64,000 nucleotides of DNA. It comes from Crambe crambe. Taxonomy: Eukaryota > Porifera > Demospongiae > Poecilosclerida > Crambeidae. A program made the translations under genes and the position numbers. Shown here one piece after another: positions 23,352 to 55,000 of this stretch (the stretch's first letter is position 1; each line of letters opens with the position of its first letter). The stretch is taken from assembly GCA_963924555.1 (NCBI GenBank), contig OZ004584.1, forward strand, positions 6,509,001 through 6,573,000, in the 5' to 3' direction. A model generated the notes under the pieces. The model was not told the origin of the DNA. It worked only from the letters and a program-made list of their open reading frames with translations, and searched no databases.

Positions 23352-26084
23352 CTACCTGATATTTTTTTCAGTGAGTGATCTTTTAATGTTTTTTGATGTT
23401 TCTGTAACACCATCTTCTCGTGCAGATGCATAGCGTTTAGGTGCAGTGTCACTCCTTCGAAACATAGCCTTTCCCCTCTTCAGAGGCATAGTAGATCCCT
23501 CAGCAACACTTCCACTCTCAGTATTGCTACGGGAACGGATTCCTGGAATTGAAATGTCAGGATTCTTCAATGCCTTGACAATTTTTACGACAGCAGAAGC
23601 AATTTCAGATGGGGAAGCATCTTCGTCTCCGAGTAGGGACCAATCAGATTCTGAAACATTTGGTGGTCGGACAAGGATGGTAGAGGGGACGTTAAAGGAC
23701 CCACCAGCTGCTCCTCCCGTTACTCGAATTGGAACGACATGATTTCCATTCCAAATGAACTGCTGTGCTTCAAAAGCGGCTCCTGGTCCTCCTTCGACGA
23801 GAATGCAGAGGTCAATGACTCGTGGTGTCAGCATTTCCCGTTGTCGTACGCTGTTACCAAAGAAAAGAGTGTCCCCATACGGAACTCGTTGGAAGGTACG
23901 ATCTGGATTTTGCCTTGTCTGAGTTGACTTGTCTTGTTCGTCTCTGATGGCTATAACATGGCAGACTCCATGAGGTTTTTTCATTCTTTCTCGCTCTTCG
24001 AAAAAACTCCTCCCCACCGTTTCTCCCACACCATAAAACCCTCCAGTGATGAGTATAATCTCTTCAACTCTTGCCAGCTGTTTGCCGATCTCCTTGCAAA
24101 TCGCTTCGCCACATTTCGAGTAGAACTTTGTACCCCCAGACACGTACATGTGCTGCCCTTCAGGTAACTCCTGCTCCAGTTGAGAGCAGAGACTTTCAAC
24201 TTCTGTCTTTCGTTTGACCACTTGATTCAACTCATCCACTGCCTTCTGGGGATTGAGAAGCGTGCCCACCCTATCAAGCATTGCAGATAAGTAGCTCTGT
24301 GATTTGCAATCGATAAAGGTGCTGGTACCGATCAGCGTTGCCATCCAGTTTGGCATTTCCAAAGGTTCGTAGATCAAAGGGATGATTCTCTTTCGCTGCT
24401 CACAGTAATACACTTGCTGCTCACAAAATGTGTCTTCTGCAAATTCTTTTGATAAGACGAAAATCACAGCTCCAGCCTCGTTCACTTTCTCTTGAAACAG
24501 ACCTGGTTTTTCCTCGTCCGTTAGGCCGTCAATATCACAGGAGCACCAAACTTCGTAATCCTTTTTCTCCAGTACCGTGACAAGACTTTGCGCAAAGTCC
24601 TTTTGTTCCTTGCAGCAACTGATGACGATGAATGGCTTCCCTTGTCTGGACTCAAATATGGACTTACGATATCTTTCAGGAAGTGATTGCGGGAGATTAG
24701 AGCCATAGCTTTTGATAGTCGACTTCCGTCGAGTTACGTCGGTCAAGAAAACTTTCAAGGTTGGAGAGGGACAGCAGGAATCCTCCACGATTCTCACTGT
24801 GCTTTCCTTTTTCAGCAACGGAGGAGTAGTTAGACCCGAATTAGTGCTTTCTTCATCGGGAGACAACTCTTTCCGGTATCTCTCAGCGATTTCAGCTGCT
24901 ATTTTTGAAGCATCGCTCTCCGTAATACTCTCCAAAGTCACTTCCTTTCCTCCTGCTACTCCGTCACCTGATATGACTTTGTCTCCATGAATGTACTGGG
25001 TTGTGGCAAACTGAATTGCAAGACATTTCGGAGGCCATGTTTTATTGAAATTGACTGGCAAAATCAACTTCCCTAGGACATCAGCTAATTTTACTTCACG
25101 ATTTGTCCATAGTGTCTGACCATACTGCATTGTGATCAAGGGAACAAATAGAGAACAGTTGGTTATAGCATCGTTCAACACATCTTGCCAATCTCTTCCA
25201 CTCTCAATGCAGTGAACATCCAGAAACACACGATAGCCTAAATATTCCAAGGCATTCTTGAGAAGCACAGCAAAAGGCCCGGCCTCTGTGTGCACGTAAC
25301 TCAGGAGAATTTCAAACAGATCGAAACTTGAAGAGGGTGCTTTCACATCCGTGTAAACCAAAGAGTTCAATCTCTGATCAGTGGAGTCATTATTCTCATT
25401 GATAGGAGCCAAGTCTTCACCATCGTTTGGTAAAGAATTATGCAGTTCCAATTGTTTTCTTTCAATGTTTTCAATGCTAGGTAGGCTGTTTTCAATCGTT
25501 GATACTCTCTTGATCTTTGCATTTTGATTGCAACGGATTTTAACTGTGTGAAATACGACTACCTCCATAACGGTTAGCATGCTCTCTTGCCTCTTACTAA
25601 TCGGCCACAGATTGCGATCCAGGAAACAGAATTGTTGTAACAAGAGAGATTTGTACAGAGAAGGTAACTGGCTGCTGATCTCATGGGCGAGATCGGCAAC
25701 TGTGCAATCCAGATTGCAAAACACAAAACCCACAGGAAGATCAGGTGATCCCTCTATGACGATGCCCAGACGTGGTTTATTGTACGTGAATCGAATGTTC
25801 ACCTTGCCTTCTGCAGAGAGAATGTCCCGTAGTTTCACTACATTTTCAAGGTTTTCATTAATCTCCCAACCGTGTGGGCTCAGGAAAAGGTAGTCACGGT
25901 GCTTGAGGGTGTCGAAGAGTAGTGTAGTGACTTCATTCCGGAATTGGGTTAGAATTTGGGAATGAGACTCAGGGGTTACATGCACTGTTCCAATCACTTG
26001 GTTATGAATGGTGCTGGTTTCGTCACAGAGACATATTCCAACTAGAGGAGAGATTACCGACTTACTTACTTCCTCTGAAGTCAT
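23352..26084 (-). CDS. TIR-TIR-SLOG protein, intronless
   Basis: One uninterrupted frame of 910 residues from ATG 26084 to TAG 23352. Residues about 1-185 look like one or two beta-grasp (ubiquitin-like) folds. Residues about 254-375 form a TIR domain strongly recalling SARM1: YRVFLDVHCIESGRDW, then LWTNREVKLAD with Glu330 at the NADase catalytic position. Residues about 483-612 form a second TIR (KPFIVISCCKEQKDFAQSL) with FCEQQVYYC, which puts Gln557 at the Glu position. Residues about 645-840 form a SLOG/LOG-like Rossmann domain: YVSGGTKF, ITGGFYGVGE, GNSVRQREML and EGGPGAAFEAQQF. TIRs of the SARM1 type cleave NAD+, and SLOG domains bind nucleotides (TRPM channels; ThsA of bacterial Thoeris binds a cyclic ADP-ribose isomer). 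A role as a one-polypeptide producer and sensor of such a signal is inference. The basic Ser/Arg-rich tail from about residue 850 is probably disordered. It is transcribed divergently from CSTF3. Confidence 0.88.
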   Translation of the reverse strand: MTSEEVSKSVISPLVGICLCDETSTIHNQVIGTVHVTPESHSQILTQFRNEVTTLLFDTLKHRDYLFLSPHGWEINENLENVVKLRDILSAEGKVNIRFTYNKPRLGIVIEGSPDLPVGFVFCNLDCTVADLAHEISSQLPSLYKSLLLQQFCFLDRNLWPISKRQESMLTVMEVVVFHTVKIRCNQNAKIKRVSTIENSLPSIENIERKQLELHNSLPNDGEDLAPINENNDSTDQRLNSLVYTDVKAPSSSFDLFEILLSYVHTEAGPFAVLLKNALEYLGYRVFLDVHCIESGRDWQDVLNDAITNCSLFVPLITMQYGQTLWTNREVKLADVLGKLILPVNFNKTWPPKCLAIQFATTQYIHGDKVISGDGVAGGKEVTLESITESDASKIAAEIAERYRKELSPDEESTNSGLTTPPLLKKESTVRIVEDSCCPSPTLKVFLTDVTRRKSTIKSYGSNLPQSLPERYRKSIFESRQGKPFIVISCCKEQKDFAQSLVTVLEKKDYEVWCSCDIDGLTDEEKPGLFQEKVNEAGAVIFVLSKEFAEDTFCEQQVYYCEQRKRIIPLIYEPLEMPNWMATLIGTSTFIDCKSQSYLSAMLDRVGTLLNPQKAVDELNQVVKRKTEVESLCSQLEQELPEGQHMYVSGGTKFYSKCGEAICKEIGKQLARVEEIILITGGFYGVGETVGRSFFEERERMKKPHGVCHVIAIRDEQDKSTQTRQNPDRTFQRVPYGDTLFFGNSVRQREMLTPRVIDLCILVEGGPGAAFEAQQFIWNGNHVVPIRVTGGAAGGSFNVPSTILVRPPNVSESDWSLLGDEDASPSEIASAVVKIVKALKNPDISIPGIRSRSNTESGSVAEGSTMPLKRGKAMFRRSDTAPKRYASAREDGVTETSKNIKRSLTEKNIR

Positions 26085-26349
26085 TAGAGACGCTTGCAGA
26101 AGTTAGTCTCGCGCGCCCGCCCCTCCAAAATAAGCAGAAGTTATGAAGAATCAGCCCTGCATGGGGTACGGGTGGCTAGCCTAATTATTGTAATCACGTG
26201 AAAATCACATGTGACGACACGTGTTTTTTAAAAGATCTTTTTCGTCATCTCTGCTTGGTGCTCCTCGTATTGGTAATGTGAGCTCTCTATAGTTGTTATT
26301 GGTCTTATATTTGAGACATACATGCGTGTTATTGCCTTAGAAGTGAGAC
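26085..26349. promoter_or_regulatory. Bidirectional promoter region between the TIR-TIR-SLOG gene and CSTF3
   Basis: The two start codons face away from each other across 265 bp. The interval holds a GC-rich CGCCCGCCCC patch next to the TIR start and E-box-like sites (CACGTG, CACATGTG, ACACGTG) at about 26196-26224. Shared regulation is inference from the spacing. Confidence 0.6.
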
Positions 26350-46279
<19,930 letters not shown>

Positions 46280-46699
46280 TAGGACATGCATGTATGTCTA
46301 AACTCTCCCTCATGACAATCATACAGTGTCTTAAGCTGATCAATTAATACCTCTGTTTGTTTTTTTGATAGTGATGGGTGTGGCCTAAACTAATCATGAA
46401 CCGGAAGTACACATTGGCATCCGCTCACATACAGTCGAGTCAATTATCTGTCAGAAAAGTTCAGCTGAGAAAGCAGTAGGCTAGCTAGTCACTATCATAA
46501 AAGTTTAATAGGCTGTCTATTAGCGAGGTTAAATATTCGGAAATCAGCAAGATCTTGGTAAGGACCCGTATAGCTACCATTTCACACCCTCTGGTTCCCT
46601 CCATTTTAGAAGCGTAGCTAGCTACCAGCAACACACGGATCATTGGGCTAAAATACCACCTAGCGCTCTAACTGTAGCTAGCTAAGCTTATATAGCTGT

Positions 46700-46841
46700 T
46701 AGTGCCAGATCTACCCATCGCAGATCTTTCATCACCTTGTCCTTGTGCTCTCACAGTACAGCAGGCAGTAGTGCGAGAAGGATCCAGCAAGATCGATATC
46801 GAAGAACTGAGCGGTTGACTGGTTTTCTACTTCGTGTTCGG
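46700..46841 (+). other. Possible 5' untranslated exon of the HECW-like gene
   Basis: The sequence ending in CTTCGTGTTCG is followed by a strong donor, GTGAGTAACA (46842 on), about 560 bp after CSTF3 ends. No ATG-led frame is convincing, so if real it would be non-coding and joined to 56.7 kb by an intron of about 9.9 kb. Linkage is inference. Confidence 0.3.
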
Positions 46842-47598
46842 TGAGTAACATGATTGTTGTTACTAGCAGAGATGGATAGTCTTGTTCCTAAAGGCGTTGG
46901 ATGTGATTCATCAAGTAAACATGATTCATTTGTTGATTAGCCTCTGCACCTTCCTTGCCACAATTATAAAAAAAAATAATGCCATTTTACAGAAGTAACA
47001 ATGAGTCCTTATTGACTATGGCAGCCAGCCCCTAGCTCCCCCTGTGTCATTAGGATATTGTGTGGTAGAAGAGGTAACCAACTATGATTAGATAGATATC
47101 CGAGTGTAAAATGATGATAGCTAGGTTCCTTCGAGATGAGAGTCTTCTGATCCTTGCAGTGATGATTTCTGGAATGATGTTAATAGCCTGTGGACATGGT
47201 GGACATCATCAATAAATAGCTGTTGTAAAACAAGCATCTCAGTTGATGCTAGCTACAAAAATAAAAGTTCTGTAGTCAGTCTTGACCAATTAACTCATTG
47301 GTTGGGTTGTTATCATTGTTACAACAATGTCATAATTGCAGAAAGAAGGAAAATGTATGTCACCATTATTTTCCACAGCTGCTAGGCCCTTTTTTCCCTT
47401 CTCAAAAAATGAAGTAAAATTAACGATGTGTACTTGCAACAGTATAGAGGTATATTATCCCCCACGAAAGGGTGGAAAATAATGGTGACATAACATTGTA
47501 GTTACTGTTACATGTGACATTTTCCGGCCATTAAATTAATTTTTCCCCACATATCTGGTCAATATGTGTGCCTTTGTCTGATCAAATTTGTATTAGTA

Positions 47599-47714
47599 GC
47601 TATGGGGTTAGTGTTATCATCAGGCATTATGTCCACACAATATTGCTGGGTTATTTGCTATGGGGATTAGTGTTATCATCAGGCACTATGTCCACACAAT
47701 ATTGCTGGGTTATT
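47599..47714. repeat. 58-bp direct tandem duplication
   Basis: Two nearly identical copies starting GCTATGGGG(T/A)TTAGTGTTATC-like and ending CAATATTGCTGGGTTATTT. Confidence 0.85.
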
Positions 47715-48015
47715 TTGAGCACTGACTCAGTACACTCTTAGAGTCAGCTTTGGCAAGACTGTACACCAATAGATGATGGCAAGACCAATGGAACATTCTG
47801 ACTGATATAGAGTCATCCGTCACACAGATTAACCTTGTGTTGCTTGCGTGTAGTACCATACTAATGCCCTAACTTAGTTGTCACCTATGTTATGCTGGTC
47901 GAGATGAAGAGTCCCAAAGAGAGAACATTTCCCGATATTCACTGTGAAACTCAAAGGAAATGATTGAAATAAATGGACTAGTGATATTGTTCACAATGTC
48001 CCAGTGGTGACTGTT

Positions 48016-48214
48016 AATAACCAGGTTCCACTGAAGTCGAGATATATGTAATAACCAGGTTCCACTGAAGTTGAGATATATGTAATAACCAGGTTCCACT
48101 GAAGTCGAGATATATGTAATAACCAGGTTCCACTGAAGTTGAGATATATGTAATAACCAGGTTCCACTGAAGTCGAGATATATGTAATAACCAGGTTCCA
48201 CTGAAGTTGAGATA
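48016..48214. repeat. 34-bp tandem repeat, six copies, alternating variants
   Basis: Unit AATAACCAGGTTCCACTGAA plus GT(C/T)GAGATATATGT. The variant base alternates C, T, C, T along the array, so the true higher-order unit is a 68-bp dimer. 34 is not a multiple of 3, so the long minus-strand frame across it is accidental. Confidence 0.9.
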
Positions 48215-48805
48215 TAATATGTAGAGTCTAATTAATAGTACTAGTCACGTGATGAATTAGGATTGCGAGTATGAGTTGTAATGCGCATACATTTCCATAT
48301 ACTGCTATACATATTCAATGTTTTTTGTTTGTTCAGGGTCTTAGGAAGTGATCAGTGTGACTAAACTGTTAATTAGATGACACTAGACAATTATTGCATG
48401 TTTGTGTGTGTGCATGTGAAGTGTGGGTGTGTGTGTGTATGTGGTGTGTTTAGAAACACAGCAGTGGCGTCCTTGTTTCAGGGGTAAATCATTCTACAGT
48501 GCACAGAAGAAGAATAGTTATTTCATTGAAGGGTTGAGGAGATAATCCATTAATGATCCCTCCAAGTCAGTAAGACCAACTCTTCCTTAGACTATGTGAT
48601 CATTACATGGACAGGTAAAATACGCTGTTGATCTTTCCCCTTTGAACCCGTTTGTCTGAAGCCTGCTTGTTCCCAACAGGAGGTGATCGACCCATTCATG
48701 AACTCAAAAGTGTCCCAACATTATCTTTGCAGTGTGGCAAGGTGACGTTTTTTTTTCTAGAGCTTCCATGGGGCCAATTTCTATTAACAAGTTCCTGCCT
48801 GCACA

Positions 48806-48808
<3 letters not shown>

Positions 48809-48884
<76 letters not shown>
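48809..48884. repeat. (CT)n microsatellite, 76 bp
   Basis: Uninterrupted CT run. Frames reading through it as Ser/Leu or Arg/Glu are artefacts. Confidence 0.95.
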
Positions 48885-48889
<5 letters not shown>

Positions 48890-49735
48890 GGACTTTTTCC
48901 ACTGAGGATGTGGGTAGGCAGACCAGCCTTTTTTATAATGGAAGTGATCATCAGCCATTAGCTTATTTGAGGCTCTTTTCATCAGCTACATGTTGCTATA
49001 TACCATGTGAGAAGAATATTTGGTGTGATCTTTGTACACAAACATTAGCACTATAAAATACTTTGCAACGTGACCCCTTACTTGCTGTCAGGTGCATAGC
49101 TTGGTATAAAAAGGTTGGCTTTACCTTATTTACTTACACGAGAGCCTCAGGGCTTGAAATATCAGTCCCACGTAAGTAGAAATCAATTTTTGGTTAGGCA
49201 TCCAGTGCCCTGGAATATTGTTAGCATGGAAATAGCATGACTTTGTGGCTTTGAATAAGACACACACACACACAACAAACAAACAAAAAAACAAACAAAC
49301 AAACAAACAAACAAAACTGATGGTTCACACTACACAACTTTACCTCATAAAATAATATGGCACTTTTAAAGAATTTGCAAATTTGGTTGTCCCTTTTCCT
49401 ATATATTATGTAGCTCTGTGGGTTACGTAGGTGAAAACTTTATCATTGTTTGCATCAGAAGCCCCCTGTTTGGTCAAAGCTTATTCTGGTGGGGAATGTG
49501 TGTGTTGATGCTATCCCTTCTTCTGTCTGTCTGTGAGTTGTCAGTGTGTGTAGGACAACTTGAGACTAATTAGAATCTGAAAATGGCCAATCTCAAAGAG
49601 AAATTGGGCAAATTAACAGTGTATCATCTTTACTATCAGACTTTAGATCTTTTATGGTTTTCATGTGCTTTTTTTTCTTTGTGGAAAAATATCTCTTGTA
49701 ATTCATTAAATAAAGGCTGGCCATAATTTCATGTA

Positions 49736-49957
49736 CAGTGGGCCCTCACAAATCCAAACCCCTTTCATCCGAACCTTCACACACACATCCAAATAGCAAT
49801 TTTCATGATATTCATGGCTATTTTGAGGTGCATTAAATAGAGACAAGAAAGCAAAGCTAGTGCATCCATTCAAACTGTATGCATTCACTAATCTGAATCT
49901 TTCACTAATCCAAACAGGCTCTGGTCCCAAGCTATTTGGATCAGTGAGGGTCCACTG
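49736..49957. mobile_element. pogo/Tigger-like MITE, second family
   Basis: The terminal repeats CAGTGGGCCCTCACAAATCC and, reverse complemented, CAGTGGACCCTCACTGATCC are flanked by TA at 49734-49735 and 49958-49959. The element is 222 bp, with no transposase. A degenerate relative lies at about 62915-63075. Confidence 0.75.
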
Positions 49958-50525
49958 TACTTCCTAAGTTTCAATAATAATTTGTTTTGTACTGAACAGA
50001 CAAATAATATTTCCTAGTGCAGAATCAAAACCTTACATACAAACATTGCAATTACATGATTATTTCTCTTGTTCTCTTACATTTCACTGACTGTAACAGC
50101 CGGGGGAAGTGATCAAAAGTCCAGCCCTCCCCCGCATTGACAGATCTAATACACTAGCCTAATTTGAGCCATGTACTGAGAATAATTCTTAAACCTGCTA
50201 TATATGTAAATATATAGGCCTAGAGATACCTGTAATCACTGCCCTGGTCATTATCCATTGATTTGATTGAAAATAACTGAGGAGTACTGCATGTTTGACC
50301 AGTTATGCTTTTGACCTACGTAGCCATCAAAAACAATTTATTCATTCACCAGCTCTGTGCTATGTGGCTAATCCTCTCCCTTTATACTAGGGGGATTTTC
50401 CTGATAATTAATCAAAACTATCCCATGCCATCTGGTCGATCACCCTCTCATAATGTATTGTATTTGTCTTGCTACATGAACCAGGTAATTTCATTACCCC
50501 CGTATTTTCAAGCATGGCCATAATA

Positions 50526-50692
50526 ATCAGACTGAGCTGTCACACGACTGAGGTGAGCTGTCACATGACTGAGGTGAACTATCACGTGACTGAGGTGGGC
50601 TCTCACGTGACTGAGGGGTGGGCTATCACGTGACTGAGGTGAACTGTTGTGTGACTGAGGTGGGCTGTCACATGACTGAGTTGATGACTTGC
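50526..50692. repeat. Minisatellite, about 21-22 bp unit
   Basis: About eight copies of GAGCTGTCACATGACTGAGGT-like units (20-base core GCTGTCACATGACTGAGGTG). The frames across it (His/Ser/Val-rich) are repeat artefacts. Confidence 0.85.
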
Positions 50693-50699
50693 GCATGCT

Positions 50700-53600
50700 G
50701 TGAGCACTATAATACCTGTTAATTTTTGAGAACTAACTTGACGTGAGTAGTAAGATGACACCGATCCCCTTATTAGTGAAAGTACTAGCTCTTCATGTGT
50801 GAGATTGCCATATTTAGCCCTTTTCACTGACTGAGATGCTTCGTCACCATAAATATTATTACCGTCCCTCACTTGTAGTCAGTCATCAAAATGCAAGAGG
50901 CAGTATCAATAGTAACAGGATGGAGGACAAAAATGGAATGTGACAGGCTGTTTTCCTGTTGGTCTGACAGTTACAACAGAAAGAAGCAGTTCTCCCCAGT
51001 GAAACTGATCAGAGTGGTGCTTGAATGCCACATTAAAGGATTTTGACATTCTTGTGGCTATTGGTTTAACCACATGAAAGGGAAAAAATGGGCCCCCCCA
51101 TCAGTGAGAGTGGTGTTGCACCTCTCTAACATCCTTTGGGGAGGAAATCAGTGGATGCCATCAAATATCTGATCAACTGGTGTTTGTTAGCATTCAAACA
51201 CCAATTATATTTAATCTGATGCACCTCATATGACCATCCACTCACTTTAGGCTAAAATTTGCTCTCCAGGGAGTGGGTGGTAAGAACATAATTGGATCGT
51301 GGCAATAACCTCTGTCGCTTAAGTGGTCCAGACTATGTTTCAGCTGTCCAATCCTTAAGTGGATAGAGTTGTTGGCAGAGGTCCAGTGTGGATAGCTCTT
51401 GCCCTAATTGTGTTCAAGTGGCCTGCAAGAGGAGGCCCTACTTTTAACCAATAGCTGGCAAGGAAAAACAAAGCAGTGGCACTTAAGGTAGATGGAGGGT
51501 ACTACTATGTGGCTTTCAGTCATGTGCAGGGCTCAGCAGTCATATGATAATCATTTATACAACATGGGGGGCTCAGAAAGTATCCACATTTCAGGGCCGA
51601 TTGTATCTGGCAAGGAAAAACAGAGCAGAGGTACTTAAAGGTAGACTAGTGTAGTAGCTCTCACTTTAATATGATATACAACCTCCATATGGGATTATAA
51701 CTGCATGTATACACACCTCAGCCATGATGAATCCTTTCTCAAAGTCTGTGTGTATCGATCTTGCCAGCAGGCTTGAGGGGCTGCAGGGATGGAAGCAACA
51801 CAGTTTTGCCTGGACATTCATGTCAGACTGTTATTAAATATTGCCCCAGAGAGATTGGATGGTGGGAGAGGTATACTTTTAAGTATGGCAGCAATAACCT
51901 GATTCTGCATTTCAGGATGGTTGTCCATAAGGAATAATTATGTAGGTAGGTAGTAGCTCACAAGGTCCTTAGAAACCTGGAACAAATTCCAAATTCAGTT
52001 CCCCCAAAGCTTTAACCTGACGATAGACAGTACATTTTGAAACTGGTCTTGTTCTTCCTTAAAAGTGTAGTACATTATGTTCTAAGTAGTGTGCTTGGCC
52101 GGCTCTGTGAATTGATGGAGGATGGAATTGACTGTTTAGATTTGGCATTCCAGCTATGAAAATGAAATGAGCTACAAATTCCTGACTCGGGGACAGCAAG
52201 TATACAGAGCAAGTATACAGAGTATACACTCAGCAGTATTATCCCTGCAGTATAATTAAATCCAGGGCGGGCCACCCTGTTTGGGGGATAAAGAATCTTC
52301 AAAGAAAATGGCATTAATATTCTTAAACATGAATATTTAAGCACCCTATTTAAATATACTAAGGAAGGCCTGGGTATGAGACTAGGGAAGTCTCTACTCT
52401 GTACTTCTTTGTTCTGAGAGCTAGTATACTATGTATTCACCTATTCTCTTTTATTTCTGCCTGGGATATAATGCTTTTTATGAGAGCATCATTTAGTCTT
52501 GGCATTATTTTGGGAAATAATTGGTCAGGTCTATAATGCACATACACAGAGAACTTACACTGCAGCCCTAGACAAACTGTACAACTTCACTTTTGTACAC
52601 ACACCGGCCCCCACAGGATAGGCAAGCCTGTATGTATGTGCTTCATCATGAGTAGTCCATGTTATCATCAGGATCTCACTTACAGCTGAATGTCTGTAGT
52701 CTCATATTAGCTTAATATTTATCATTTTTCAAGTATGCTTTGATGAAATTTCTGTGGACAGGTGTTCTAGCTATAATGGTTAGACTATCTCTTCACCAAA
52801 ATTTCCAACCATGGCTAGTAGTCATGAGTTATGGTGAGCCAAATGTCTAATACTTGGGACGGTAGGTTCTGTCCATACAGTGGCCATTAATTTCAGCCCA
52901 TCCCACACGCTACATAGTTTATGAGTTTGTGGCATCCATCCATGTAATTCCTTCAATAATTCCAATCATTGAAATCAGTGGGTGTGGCCAAAGAAGGAGG
53001 GATTATTTTAAGTCCACTACCAAAAAAAATTCCCGTGTGTAGAATCCTGATAGTTATTGGGCCTCGTAATCATTATTATAAAGTTAATGTGTCGATCGAT
53101 AATCATGCCCTTACTTGGCATGGCTCTGGATGTGTGTTCAGTGATTGCGTCTACCACATCTGGCCAATCAGATTCAGTGGAATATTATTTCCAGAGGGAG
53201 TTACTTTTATTGAGGCAACTGTTACAGTGATTATGTGACTTTGTGTCTCCCTAACAACGCCCATTGCATGCATTCATTCCTGGTTGCCATGGAATAATTA
53301 TGGTAAGCTTAGTCAGCAATTTTGCATAATAGGGATTTGTGGTCTTACAGAGTTTATACAGTGGATAACATGCACCAAACCAATATTTACATAGCTTCCT
53401 TCTAAGTAGCCCAACTCTAAAGCCACAATTAAGTCCTTTGAAAGGAGGCTATGTAAATTTTTGGTTTAATTGGTGTTCTGTTGCAAGATCACTGCAATCC
53501 ACTGTAACAGAATCACATTTCTGTTTCTGCAAACCACAAAATCTTTCCTTTCTGCTGGAGTCTAAAGTAGCAGCGAGTGGACTAATGTTCAAATTGTGGC

Positions 53601-54070
53601 TGTCGTAATGGAAGTCATTGCTTGAGATGAAGTGAACATTAGTGAAGGGTATTTGGTTGAGTTGCTTGACCTGTAAAGCTACTGACAAGTGAGGGTCTGT
53701 ATGACCAGGAACACATGAGATCTTACACCATTCTTCTAAATACGTCAAAGGAGGCCTGGCCATATCTAATTTCAATCTCTGATTATTAATTGCTCTCATG
53801 ATCAGGTTTATTTCACATATATAGATGTGGCCATTATAGTGTGTATGCATTGCTGTCATTTTTTGAGAGATTTCGTTAATGGATCATAGTCATTCGATTC
53901 TCGTGGATCTTCCATTTTTGGCTTCTATTGACCCTTTGCCCTGTGTGACTTTATGATTAATGGCAGCCAAAACATGCTGTACAGTTCCCATGCATGTATG
54001 ATGAGCATACCTATCCATGCAAGGTTATCAACCCATACTAACATTGCAATTACATACATGTACCCGACAA
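50700..54070. other. Long stretch without recognised gene
   Basis: No exon pair with consistent splice phases and a known domain was found. The largest frame is 136 codons on the minus strand (53449-53859), with no recognised motif. A short CCAGGGCGGGCCACCCTGTT block at about 52261 recurs near 63257 in reverse complement, so dispersed repeats are present. Confidence 0.45.
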
Positions 54071-54079
54071 CCATACAAC

Positions 54080-54370
54080 AACCCAGCAAATATTATACTG
54101 CACATGATTGTATATATTACTGAATTGTGAAACTATACTGCACATGTTAGATTTAGATTACTGAAATGTATACCATACTGCACATGTATAGATTACTGAC
54201 AATATACCATACTGTATAGACTACTGACAAATATGTAGTATACCATACTACACATGTATACCATATTGCACATTTTATAGATTACTGATAAATGTGTAGT
54301 ACACATTTCATAGATTACTAACAAATATGTAGTATACCATACTGCACGTGTATAGATTACTGAACTGCAA
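54080..54370. repeat. Degenerate tandem repeat
   Basis: Recurrent ATACTGCACATGTATAGATT, ACTGACAAATATGTAGTATA and ACCAT blocks in irregular order, about six to seven partial copies. Confidence 0.7.
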
Positions 54371-55000
54371 ATGTGTAGCAGAATCTCTATAAGTGCACAC
54401 TAAATTGAAACTGGACAAGTCATGAAGGAAGCCAGCAGGAAAACAATGACATGTAGACACAAAGAGTTCTGTAAAATGAGGAACAAATTGCATACAGTGA
54501 GCAGAGCTAGAAATATGACACTCAATTTGATTGGTCAGTATAAAGATTTGGTCGGACATCCAGTACCGGTATCCTGTAATACTTAAAACTCTGAAACTTG
54601 ATTGGTTGGTTGGTCATTTCCAAGAAATGGTCGGAAAATGACCAGTGACCAGCAGTTATTTCCATTTATTAATCCAACAGTCAAGTGCTGTATCAGCTAA
54701 GCTTGGAACATTCCTCTGATGGGTCTCCTACAGTGCTAGCTTGTTTTGCCTTTTGATGGACTATGCCAACATGAAGGAGATAGGGTTTCACAACTCTTTA
54801 CTGGTTGACTTCTTAATTAACACTATTGTCATCAAAAGTTTCCAGTTCAATAGTTTGTGCTGTGAAACCCAATCACCTGCATATGGGGAGGTGGTCTCTT
54901 TAAAGAGGCTGGAATTACTTTAATGAGAGGGGTGGTGGTCTTGTTACAGGGTGGTCTGATATTAGAATCTTGGGTTTCACCATCAGTAGCTGGTGATGGG

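Noticed and set aside
53449-53859. 136-codon minus-strand frame
   Set aside because: Starts with ATG but shows no recognised motif, no clear promoter and no splice partner; could be a species-specific small gene but cannot be supported.
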